This document shows, one piece after another, positions 46,361-54,059 of a stretch of 64,000 nt of DNA (the first letter of the stretch is position 1; every line of letters starts with the position of its first letter). Source of the DNA: Spirosoma sp. 48-14. GTDB lineage: Bacteria; Bacteroidota; Bacteroidia; Cytophagales; Spirosomataceae. The position numbers and the translations under genes are program-made. The notes under the pieces were generated by a model. The model was given only the letters and a program-made list of their open reading frames with translations. It had not been told where the DNA came from and searched no databases. The stretch spans positions 93,606 through 157,605 of the forward strand of contig NZ_MKUD01000081.1 of NCBI RefSeq assembly GCF_001898575.1, read 5' to 3'.

Positions 46361-47731
46361 TCAGAATCCCGTTAGCTGAAACAATTGTATGTACCGTCCA
46401 GCGTCGGTCGGCACGTATCGGTTGTAAACGATTTTATCCCCTTTGTTGGACCAGACTACCGCATTGATCGGGCGTTGGTCGTCTGCTGACCGGGGGGTAA
46501 GACGACGGTGGTTGCCATTGGCCAGATCGGTCACGAAAATGCTGTTATCAGCTGTATAGGCAACCTGCTTCCCATCGGGGCTGAAGTTGAACGTCGTCTG
46601 TATCGAAAACGGCTGGTGCGTCAGTTGCCGAATCGGACCGCCATTGGGCGAAACACCAAAGATCTGGATTACTCCTGCAGCGTCTTTAGCCAGGAACCCA
46701 ATGAGTGAGCCGTCTGGTAAGCTCCGTAACCAATGCCGGGGTCCTTCAACACCGTGTTCCGTAAATGTGATCCGGCGCTGGGTGACACCTGCGGGTGGAT
46801 TAGGGCGGGTAGTTGTCGTACCCTCCAGTGGCAGGCCGGGTTTCGCTCCGGTCAGGTCCTCCGGCAAATCGGCCACAAACACTTCCGTAACGAGTTGATT
46901 GACCTTATTCCGAACATTACCCTGAAATGCAATGGCTCGCTTTTGCCAGCTACCATCGGCTTTACGGTATCCAGTATGGCCAATCCAGGTTTCATCGAAC
47001 GCTCGCTCAATCTCGTCAGAACCCAACGTAGGCTGCTCGGTCACCTGCGTAATAATGGTAGCAAACCACTCCCCATCAAAGCAATCCGCATCGTTCGAAT
47101 CATGAACCTTTACGGGATGAGCGGGACTTAAAACCCCTACCGTCCGAAGGTCTTTTACGGCTGGGTTCGTTTGGGAAAGCCGCTCCATGACTTCATCGTT
47201 ATACGTAAAGCTGATGCGCTGTCCGTCATCACTCCACTGATGGGCATGTGTGCCACCACGCAAAGCCCCCGGCACAAACGGAGGGCTAAGGCATCGACCA
47301 TCCAGAAAGTGGGGCTTCTGAGGCTGGTTGACATCGACCAGCACCCCGGTTCGCCGACTCATCGCATATGGATAGCGGGCATCAGCGTTTCGGAGCCCAT
47401 GCAGGAACAAAACCTTTGCTTCCGTAGGCGAAAACGTAACCGCGCCCGCTCCGGGGCCGTATTCAGTCTGGTTGGTCGTTCGATACAACAGGCTGGTTTT
47501 TCCTGTGCGCACATCGAATAGTTCAATCGAGCTGGTTTGCCCTAAACCCGTATCGACATTACGCGTATCGTACACCATCCAGCGGTCGTCTGGCGAAAAA
47601 ACCTGGTTATTATTCAGCGTATGACCTTTGGCATCGAAAGTCAGTTGCGTTTCAATGGGCATGGGTTGTTGTTTTCCCGACAGCAGGAGCCCTAAAAGAG
47701 CCAGCCAGCCGAGTATCAGATGGTGAAGCAT
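46361..47731 (-). CDS. DUF3748 (YidR-like) periplasmic propeller protein
   Basis: A 456-residue exported protein with an N-terminal hydrophobic segment (LILGWLALLGLLLSG). The rest matches DUF3748, the family of E. coli YidR, with TolB/WD40-like blades. It has DDRWMVYDTRNVDTGLGQTSSIELF, FSPTEAKVLFLHGLRN, GGTHAHQWSDDGQRISFTYNDE, NDADCFDGEWFA and FNFSPDGKQVAYTADN. No catalytic residues are evident. It lies 27 bases after the small oxidoreductase partner on the same strand and ends at a strong terminator, so sigma, oxidoreductase pair and this protein may form one unit ahead of FecR. The function is unknown. Confidence 0.85.
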   Translation of the reverse strand: MLHHLILGWLALLGLLLSGKQQPMPIETQLTFDAKGHTLNNNQVFSPDDRWMVYDTRNVDTGLGQTSSIELFDVRTGKTSLLYRTTNQTEYGPGAGAVTFSPTEAKVLFLHGLRNADARYPYAMSRRTGVLVDVNQPQKPHFLDGRCLSPPFVPGALRGGTHAHQWSDDGQRISFTYNDEVMERLSQTNPAVKDLRTVGVLSPAHPVKVHDSNDADCFDGEWFATIITQVTEQPTLGSDEIERAFDETWIGHTGYRKADGSWQKRAIAFQGNVRNKVNQLVTEVFVADLPEDLTGAKPGLPLEGTTTTRPNPPAGVTQRRITFTEHGVEGPRHWLRSLPDGSLIGFLAKDAAGVIQIFGVSPNGGPIRQLTHQPFSIQTTFNFSPDGKQVAYTADNSIFVTDLANGNHRRLTPRSADDQRPINAVVWSNKGDKIVYNRYVPTDAGRYIQLFQLTGF

Positions 47732-47758
47732 GCAATGTTTCTCGCTAGTTTTCAGGCA

Positions 47759-48403
47759 TCAACCCATATCCGCATAGTGTACATCGGAATCGAAGCTTAG
47801 GCCAAACTGGTCTAGTACCTCCTTAGGAGGGCCTGCCCACTGGTGGGGGGTATTTCCCATATAGCCGAGGTAGGCAATACCGGCCTTGCTGGTGAAGTAC
47901 CCAGCGGCCGTCAGGTTGCGCATACGCGAAAAGAACGCTACGCCATGCATATGTTCGGGTTTAGCTTTAGCCGGATAGGCAATATCGTCCACTACAGCAA
48001 TGCGCTGGGGCACCGTACAATCCGTAAACGCCTTCCCAAAACGCTGGCGGCATTCGTGATCCAGCCAGCTCAGTCCTCCCCGAACCGGGGTCTGCATATC
48101 GGGCTGATCTTTGAGCATAAACTCAATAAACTGGGGTACACCTACCTGTGATGCACTCGGCGACCGGGCATCGGCCGGCAGAATGATGTCGCACAGCAAG
48201 GTAACGGTAGCCAGTTCGTGGGCCGTCAGGAATTTGGCGGCTTGCAGGGCATTGTCCCGGCGTTGCTCTTCGGGGGATTTTCCGTTTTTGAACTCCGTAA
48301 TAGCTGCCTTTGGTACAGGAACCGTTGGGGAAGCCTCTGGGGTGGCAGCCGAAAAACTCAGGGTAGTCAGTGGAAGCGATTTTAGAATGTCCCGGCGGTT
48401 CAT
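47759..48403 (-). CDS. gluconate 2-dehydrogenase subunit 3-like protein
   Basis: A 214-residue exported protein matching the gluconate 2-dehydrogenase subunit 3 family. The start NRRDILKSLPLTTLSFSAA looks like a Tat-type signal with a single twin-Arg pair. Family features are LTAHELATVTLLCDIILPAD, GVPQFIEFMLKDQP, GLSWLDHECRQRFGKAF and AGIAYLGYMGN. This subunit helps export and maturation of the FAD-containing large subunit. It overlaps the GMC gene by four bases (ATGA), a clear sign of coupling. No cytochrome subunit gene is adjacent. Confidence 0.92.
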   Translation of the reverse strand: MNRRDILKSLPLTTLSFSAATPEASPTVPVPKAAITEFKNGKSPEEQRRDNALQAAKFLTAHELATVTLLCDIILPADARSPSASQVGVPQFIEFMLKDQPDMQTPVRGGLSWLDHECRQRFGKAFTDCTVPQRIAVVDDIAYPAKAKPEHMHGVAFFSRMRNLTAAGYFTSKAGIAYLGYMGNTPHQWAGPPKEVLDQFGLSFDSDVHYADMG

Positions 48404-50112
48404 AGGGCTTTCTTTTTGATTTGGTCGATGATATAGTCCGAAGTACGCATGGATGAGGCCAGAATGGTCCAGGTCAGGTTCTTATCGCCCTGTGAAGGGA
48501 ACGCAGCGGCATCGACCACAAACAGATTTTTGACTTCATGGGCCTGCTGAAATGCGTTAAGCGCAGACGTTTTTGGGTCGTTCCCCATCCGAATGGTACC
48601 TGCTTCATGAATAATGCGGCCCGGAGCTTCCAGCCCATAATTTCGGTCGGCACCGGGGGCAGGACTAACCCGCTGTCCACCCATCGCATGAAGAATTTCA
48701 TCGAAGGTTTGCTGCATATGCCGGGCCTGTTTTATTTCATAATCCGACCATTTGTAATTAAACCGCAAGGTAGGAATACCGTACTGATCCACCCGATTTG
48801 GGTCAATTTCGCAATAGTTACTTTCCATCGGTACAGGTTCGCCCCGGCCCGCCATCGAAACAAATGCGCCGTAGTACCGAAGATAATCCTCCTTTAAACT
48901 AGCTCCATACCCACCGGCTTCTTTCTTCTTACCACTGGCGTCGGCCATACGCCCATTATAGGCTTCAATACCACCCATGAAACCAGCATCGGGCATACGC
49001 ATACCGCCCCCGTATTCGATGTGGTACCCGCGTGGGAAATCCAGCTTTTTGTTATCGAGCCACCAGGGTGTATAAATATGGCAGCTCTGGGCTCCATCTT
49101 CATTATACCGTTTGCGGTTCATTAGGGCAGGTATGAAACCAGACATGGAAGCCCCCGTTGAATCGTTCAGATACTTACCGACTACACCCGATCCATTGGC
49201 CAGTCCACGCTGAAAGCGGGACGATTTTGAATTTAGCAGAAGCCGGGCTGACTGGCAGGTGCTGGCCGCCAGTATCACCATTTTCCCTTTTACAGTTCGT
49301 TCCTGCAAACTGTTCTTATCGACGTACGATACCCCTGTGCACAGGCCACTCTGTGGATCGGTCAATACCTCGCGGGCCATCGCATTGTTGATGAGGGTAA
49401 GCTTACCCGTTTTCAACGCCGGAATAACCAGTGCCGACGACGATGAAAAATCGGCATAGGCCGAACAGGCTCGGCCACACTGGGCACAATAAAAGCAGGT
49501 TCCCCGTTCCTGATTGATGGGCTTGGTCAGTACGGCCAATCGGGACGGAAATACGGGCACACCGATACTTCTAGCTGCCTTGGTAATCAGCATTTCGTGC
49601 AGACGGGGCTTGGGTGGTGGCAGAAAAAAGCCATCAGGCTCATTAGGCAATCCAACATTGGTACCAAACACCCCAATAAGCTTATCGACCCGATCGTAGT
49701 AGGGTTTCATGTCATCATAGCCAATCGGCCAGTCGGCGCCAATACCGGAAAGGCTGTAGCGCCGAAAATCGTCGGGGCCAAAACGCAGGGAGATACGGCC
49801 CCAGTGATTGGTTCGTCCGCCCAGCATCTGGGAGCGAAACCAGTGGAATTCGGTACCCGTTTCGGCAGAATAAGGCTCCCCATCAATTTGCCAGCCGCCC
49901 CAGGCAGCGTCGAAATCACCGAACGCCCGAACTGTACTCGCTCCTCTGCGTGGGGATTCGTAGGGCCATTTTAGCTGCGTGATGTACTTCGGATCAGCCG
50001 GGTCAAAATAGCCGCCTGCTTCCAGCAAACAGACATTGGCACCTGCTTTGGTGAGTTGGTAAGCCGCCATGCCCCCGCCAGCGCCAGAGCCGATGATAAT
50101 GACGTCATACAT
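48400..50112 (-). CDS. GMC-family FAD oxidoreductase (gluconate/sugar dehydrogenase type)
   Basis: A 570-residue flavoprotein. An upstream ATG at 50145 is possible, but 50112 places the FAD-binding strand MYDVIIIGSGAGGGMAAYQL at the start. GMC features include LGGRTNHWGRISLRF and the C-terminal HEAGTIRMGNDP and DAAAFPSQGDKNLTWTILA. A cysteine cluster CFYCAQCGRAC near residue 215 resembles Fe-S-type clusters reported in related FAD sugar dehydrogenases. With the subunit 3 protein it would form a periplasmic sugar or sugar-acid dehydrogenase, exported with its partner. In a pectin locus, oxidation of galacturonate or another released sugar is a reasonable idea, not shown by sequence. Confidence 0.9.
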   Translation of the reverse strand: MYDVIIIGSGAGGGMAAYQLTKAGANVCLLEAGGYFDPADPKYITQLKWPYESPRRGASTVRAFGDFDAAWGGWQIDGEPYSAETGTEFHWFRSQMLGGRTNHWGRISLRFGPDDFRRYSLSGIGADWPIGYDDMKPYYDRVDKLIGVFGTNVGLPNEPDGFFLPPPKPRLHEMLITKAARSIGVPVFPSRLAVLTKPINQERGTCFYCAQCGRACSAYADFSSSSALVIPALKTGKLTLINNAMAREVLTDPQSGLCTGVSYVDKNSLQERTVKGKMVILAASTCQSARLLLNSKSSRFQRGLANGSGVVGKYLNDSTGASMSGFIPALMNRKRYNEDGAQSCHIYTPWWLDNKKLDFPRGYHIEYGGGMRMPDAGFMGGIEAYNGRMADASGKKKEAGGYGASLKEDYLRYYGAFVSMAGRGEPVPMESNYCEIDPNRVDQYGIPTLRFNYKWSDYEIKQARHMQQTFDEILHAMGGQRVSPAPGADRNYGLEAPGRIIHEAGTIRMGNDPKTSALNAFQQAHEVKNLFVVDAAAFPSQGDKNLTWTILASSMRTSDYIIDQIKKKAL

Positions 50113-50491
50113 GGCTAATTCTTTACCATTCAGACTGCAAGACATAAATACGTATGAATTTTAATTTGGATAACCCTTGATAAGGCAACACTCCGTTTGT
50201 GGCTCAAAAACAAAAACTGGCCTAACCGACATGCCCCAAAACGATAAAAGGAGTAGCCGCCAAAGACGTGTCTTTGAAAAGCATCAACGACAATTTACGT
50301 TCGAGACAGTGTCCATTCACGAAGGTCTTACCGTATAATACTGGCAGAATGCCGAATCGTACCTCTCTATTGCCCAAAAAATCGTTCATGGAACGACCCA
50401 TCAGGCAAACTACGGCTTTTTTCTGGAATCACTACTGCAGAACAGAAGGAATCCTCACAGGAGAGCGAGCGAAATACTGGTCAACGATGGG
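50113..50491. other. intergenic stretch between sigma and GMC genes
   Basis: Apart from the alternative GMC start (50145) I see no gene, hairpin or promoter box. The sigma factor and GMC genes may therefore be transcribed separately. Confidence 0.4.
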
Positions 50492-51082
50492 CTAATGGAT
50501 TGTCGACCAGGAAAGATATACATAGGCCAGAGCGGGAAGATAATCCCGCAAGTAAACGCGCAGCGTTTTAATGGCCTGGCTAAGATGGTACTCAACGGTT
50601 CGTTCGGGCACTTTCAGCCGGGAAGAGATTTCTTTGATGGAATGATGCTCCAGACGGTTAAGCCTGAAAATTTGCTGGGTCTTATCGGGCAGATCGTTCA
50701 ACTGTCTCTCAACCACACTCATCAACTCGTTTAGTTTGAGTTGTTCATCGGTAGTATTGACAGCTTCGGAAGACAAATCGACGATATAATCCGCATATTT
50801 TTCATGGATAATGGTCGCCTTGATGTGGTTGATGATCGCATAGCGAACGGCCGTGAACAGATAGGCTTCTAAATGTTCGACTCGCAGGTTGTCACGGCGC
50901 TCCCATAGTTTGAGGAATATATCCTGAACGATTTCTTCCACAATTTCTACGGATTCAACTTTTCGCAGGGCAATGCTATACAGTTTTTTCCAGTAACGCT
51001 GATAAATGGCCCGAAAAGCCAGCTCATCGCCTGTCCGCAGATAAACCAGCAGTATTTCGTCCGGCAATGATTTGTAGTTCAC
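50492..51082 (-). CDS. ECF sigma-70 factor (FecI-like, Bacteroidota group)
   Basis: A 196-residue ECF sigma factor with a GTG start at 51082. Region 2 (about 15-85) has LAFRAIYQRYWKKLYSIALR and EEIVQDIFLKLWERRDNL, the core-binding and -10 recognition segments. Region 4 (about 115-180) has LPDKTQQIFRLNRLEHHSI and ISSRLKVPERTVEYHLSQAI, the helix-turn-helix for -35 recognition. It is on the same strand as FecR and SusC, and its usual partner FecR is about 4.5 kb downstream. It would activate susC transcription when pectin signals pass through SusC and FecR. Confidence 0.93.
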   Translation of the reverse strand: MNYKSLPDEILLVYLRTGDELAFRAIYQRYWKKLYSIALRKVESVEIVEEIVQDIFLKLWERRDNLRVEHLEAYLFTAVRYAIINHIKATIIHEKYADYIVDLSSEAVNTTDEQLKLNELMSVVERQLNDLPDKTQQIFRLNRLEHHSIKEISSRLKVPERTVEYHLSQAIKTLRVYLRDYLPALAYVYLSWSTIH

Positions 51083-51533
51083 AAGTGTACCTGGATTAAA
51101 CGAGTATAGAAACGTACGGATTTGTCATTCGTAAGCCTCTGGCAACCGGAAACGAACCTGAAACAAATTGTACTTTTTAGCGAAATGACGATTCCCGAGA
51201 CACCACGAAGCTTCAACTTCTGCTTATTAAATTTCCGTTAATCCTTTACTTTTCCAAGTATACAATTGACTTTTTCTACGCAATCGTTACCGGGAACGTT
51301 ACCAGTCGACACAAAAAGCCATATATCTCGACCTAAAGACAGAGAGAATAACTATAATCCACCCATACCGCGGGGTTTACCTCGAAAGCGCTTGATTATA
51401 TTTTTTAAAGATCCCCTGCCTAGCTTAGCCCGAAACTCTCCACGTTGTCAGGCCTATCATTTTCAGGATACAAGCCGACCCTACTGGTTGTAACTAAACG
51501 AAGAAGCTAACTTCAAACAACGTATCGAATCTT
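51083..51533. other. 451-base intergenic stretch with no recognised feature
   Basis: Upstream of the sigma gene and downstream of the 85-residue gene. No exact -7 box, hairpin or credible reading frame was found. Confidence 0.4.
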
Positions 51534-51791
51534 TTACCGGCGGGATACAGTTCCGCTGAATCGTCCAGACCGGAATCGATCACGTACTATCCAAGCCGAT
51601 TGTCCAATGGGACCAAGCCAAAGTGGACTACTAATCCACCACCACGACCAATCCACAAAGCCGCTCAACTTCAAAACAAACAGACCCAAAAAGGCAGTGA
51701 ACAAAACGGCATAAGCCGTAATCGTCAAGCGTACAGGTGGCCGTTCATCCGGATCTCGCTGCCGGAAAAGATGAATATTATTGGTAGACAT
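51534..51791 (-). CDS. small membrane protein (85 residues)
   Basis: A short protein with two hydrophobic helices (about 21-42 and 46-66). The aromatic run FVDWSWWWISSPLWLGP is reminiscent of small transmembrane Fragile-X-F-like proteins (two helices with a WWW and SPLW motif). The C-terminus is basic (RDRFRSGRFSG). It stands alone in about 1.25 kb of otherwise empty sequence and its function is unknown. Confidence 0.6.
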   Translation of the reverse strand: MSTNNIHLFRQRDPDERPPVRLTITAYAVLFTAFLGLFVLKLSGFVDWSWWWISSPLWLGPIGQSAWIVRDRFRSGRFSGTVSRR

Positions 51792-52335
51792 ATAGTTTAT
51801 GAAAATTCAAATTCAGTAACTTACATAATCTATAACGTATCCCCCTTAATAAGGTTGTAGTATAGTCAATATTGAGAGCAAAAAAATAGCTAATTGAGCG
51901 TTTTCTATCAATGAATCAGGCAACGACACACGGCTACTAGCTTAATTCCTGTTTTTGAATCGGGTAATTGGAGCTAACTGTATGTTTGTGCTAATTGTTT
52001 TTAAATAATCTATTTATTGAATAGAATTGGCCCGGTCTTTTTCTCTACAGGCTGGGGAAATCTGTATTAATTCTCCCTCACTAGTGTAGAGTTTGCACCC
52101 CACAACATTCTAATTGATTTTCAGACAACGGATTAAACAATTGAATTTATTAGCATATATATATTACTAATAGATGTTGTTGAGGTATTTTTTGGTAAAA
52201 GATACTAGTCTACAGACTGAGTAGAAGGCTAGATTTCGGTTTTGGCAGAAAAATTGCCACACTCCCGTGGTGTCACTTTTTCTGACTGGGTACTTCATCC
52301 AGCCGGGAGTACAAAAAATCGCCCCTGACTAACTT
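51792..52335. other. 544-base AT-rich intergenic stretch
   Basis: Noticeably AT-rich compared with its neighbours, with many short runs of A and T. No gene, clear hairpin or exact -7 box was found. It separates a minus-strand and a plus-strand small membrane protein gene and may carry their promoters. Confidence 0.4.
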
Positions 52336-52548
52336 ATGCGACAGCCACAAACCTTACTTCTTCTGGGTATCATTACACTAACCCTCCTAGGCTTATTCGT
52401 ATACTGCGCTGCCCTTATAGATTGGATACAGGATTATCGGACGGGCGTATACACAAACGACTACGCCGAAGCGGTATTGGAAACAGCTGCTATTTTACTC
52501 TATACGGTTGGAGGTTTTTTCTTTTTCAGACGGAAAATGGCTCATTAA
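52336..52548 (+). CDS. small two-helix membrane protein (70 residues)
   Basis: A 70-residue protein with two hydrophobic helices (about 7-28 and 47-64) joined by an acidic, Tyr-rich loop (QDYRTGVYTNDYAEAVLETA). It ends with a basic RRKMAH tail. The last 54 bases overlap the 3' end of the convergent regulator gene, so the two genes are transcribed into each other. It was not matched to a family, and a small ORF in this position could be fortuitous. Confidence 0.5.
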   Translation: MRQPQTLLLLGIITLTLLGLFVYCAALIDWIQDYRTGVYTNDYAEAVLETAAILLYTVGGFFFFRRKMAH

Positions 52549-53886
52549 TCCTCCAAAATTCCCATTAAACAGTTTATTGGTTCGCAGATCCTTTAACAAA
52601 AAGGATTGAACCATACCAATACCAGAAAACCGAATTTTAATCCCATAGATTTGGTGCATCGGTTTTGTATAAACGGTCTCATATACTTTCCGGGCATTGA
52701 TAAATATCTGTGCTTTTCGATCAGCTACTTTCAGTTTCAGCGTTCCACCCAGGCGAAGATCAGCACCCAGAAAGCTTAGGTCATCGCGATGTCCATTTTT
52801 TTGCACATCGGATGTTTGTAGGGCAGCCCAGTGAACACAACCAGGCTTTATGACATCGAACAGGTGCTGCGACGACTCCCCCCAAACGATCAGACCTACC
52901 TGTGAGCAGCGTACACCCGCCCGATCCTGCGATGTAGTCACACGCGTGGTCAGCTCGAAGTTATCACCATCAATGTCAGTAGGCTGGCTGTTGATGAACT
53001 CCACAAAAAATGTCCGGTTGGTGTCGATACCGGCATGAGCCGCATCCTGAGCACTCACACTAAGCCGTTTCGTAACCAATAGATCGTTCAGATTGATGGG
53101 ATAAACCCGACTCGTATCGTGCATCATGTTCGCCGTGGCAGTCCATCCTTTCGTCTGTACATATACCGTTGCCGAATCAACGTTCACACCATCGTGCTGC
53201 AGGACGGCAAAATAGCGCCCTGGTCGTTCGTAATAATGTGTGTACACGCTATCAATAGCATTCGTCGTCTCTCGTTTCCCATCGCCATATAAAATCGTAA
53301 ACAATTCGTCTTTATCAGACTTCTGACGCCGGAGTTCAAAAACAGCCGAATGAGGATTCTCGCCCAGTGGATTCCGACAGATAAACGAGACAGTACCAAG
53401 AGGCTCGGTGACTGGCTGGATCAGAAAAATCACCACAGCTAGTAAAGCTATAGCTACCAGCACTAGCCAAAGCCACTTTTGGGCTGCTGGCGGGCGTCTG
53501 CTTATGATCGCCTGTTTTGGAAGATCGGGCAGTTGGTTCGGCTCGTTTACAACTGGTTTGGGCTCGATCTGGCGTTCGGCCCATTCCTGTATCTGTACAA
53601 AATGCTCCCAGTCGGGATGGCCCAGGTAAATAGCCAGTGCATCGCGGGTCGCTTTTTGGGGATAATAGCGAGCGTCAGTCTTGATCTTACCAAAGATTCG
53701 TTTCAGCGTATTGGGACTTATTCGCACACGGGTTTTTCGGAAAAGCACCTGGCTCAGGTTAATGTAATCGCTATTCGTCCAGTTCTCCCGATCTGGTTTG
53801 CCAAACGCTTCGCTAACCCGCTGACAACAAACCTCTATCAAATAGAAGGCTTCGGTCTTACCATGTTGTCCATTCTCCGTAATCAT
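52495..53886 (-). CDS. single-pass membrane protein with HTH-like N-terminus and sensory C-terminus
   Basis: A 463-residue protein; the frame opens at a TTG (53895) but the ATG at 53886 is preferred. Residues 1-110 are cytoplasmic, with ISPNTLKRIFGKIKTDARYY and PQKATRDALAIYLGHPDWEHF. This pattern recurs in Bacteroidota proteins and looks like a helix-turn-helix or related DNA-binding region. One transmembrane helix follows (about 140-158, WLWLVLVAIALLAVVIFLI). The periplasmic part has a PKD-like segment (LFTILYGDGKRETTNAIDSV, HYYERPGRYFAVL) and a jelly-roll-like C-terminal domain. It is divergent from a SusC/D pair without an STN domain and may be its glycan-responsive regulator. Confidence 0.7.
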   Translation of the reverse strand: MITENGQHGKTEAFYLIEVCCQRVSEAFGKPDRENWTNSDYINLSQVLFRKTRVRISPNTLKRIFGKIKTDARYYPQKATRDALAIYLGHPDWEHFVQIQEWAERQIEPKPVVNEPNQLPDLPKQAIISRRPPAAQKWLWLVLVAIALLAVVIFLIQPVTEPLGTVSFICRNPLGENPHSAVFELRRQKSDKDELFTILYGDGKRETTNAIDSVYTHYYERPGRYFAVLQHDGVNVDSATVYVQTKGWTATANMMHDTSRVYPINLNDLLVTKRLSVSAQDAAHAGIDTNRTFFVEFINSQPTDIDGDNFELTTRVTTSQDRAGVRCSQVGLIVWGESSQHLFDVIKPGCVHWAALQTSDVQKNGHRDDLSFLGADLRLGGTLKLKVADRKAQIFINARKVYETVYTKPMHQIYGIKIRFSGIGMVQSFLLKDLRTNKLFNGNFGGLMSHFPSEKEKTSNRIE

Positions 53887-53928
53887 ATGCGTCAATTAAC
53901 TATCAGTCAATCGGTTACATTGTCCATA

Positions 53929-53945
53929 ATTTCGATCATCGAAAT
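53929..53945. promoter_or_regulatory. 17-bp palindrome between the regulator and SusC genes
   Basis: The sequence atttcgat-c-atcgaaat is perfectly symmetric over 17 bases around base 53937. It lies 42 bases before the regulator's ATG and 38 bases upstream of the -7 box for the SusC gene. This is a natural place for an operator controlling both directions. Confidence 0.5.
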
Positions 53946-53983
53946 GGTCATGCTTCACTAACGTTCCCAGCAAAGTACAAAAT

Positions 53984-53991
53984 TACCTTTG
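53984..53991 (+). promoter_or_regulatory. candidate -7 box for the second SusC/D operon
   Basis: The octamer tacctttg fits TAnnTTTG and lies 68 bases before the SusC ATG at 54060. The expected -33 region has only a partial match (gttc near 53963). Confidence 0.45.
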
Positions 53992-54059
53992 CATACTCGC
54001 ATTTCACCTCGCCGACTTGGCGGAACGATTGGCATAAAAACTATAAATATCTGAATATT

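Noticed and set aside
51266-51493. 75-codon plus-strand frame before the sigma gene.
   Set aside because: No hydrophobic pattern, family match or start context; likely chance.
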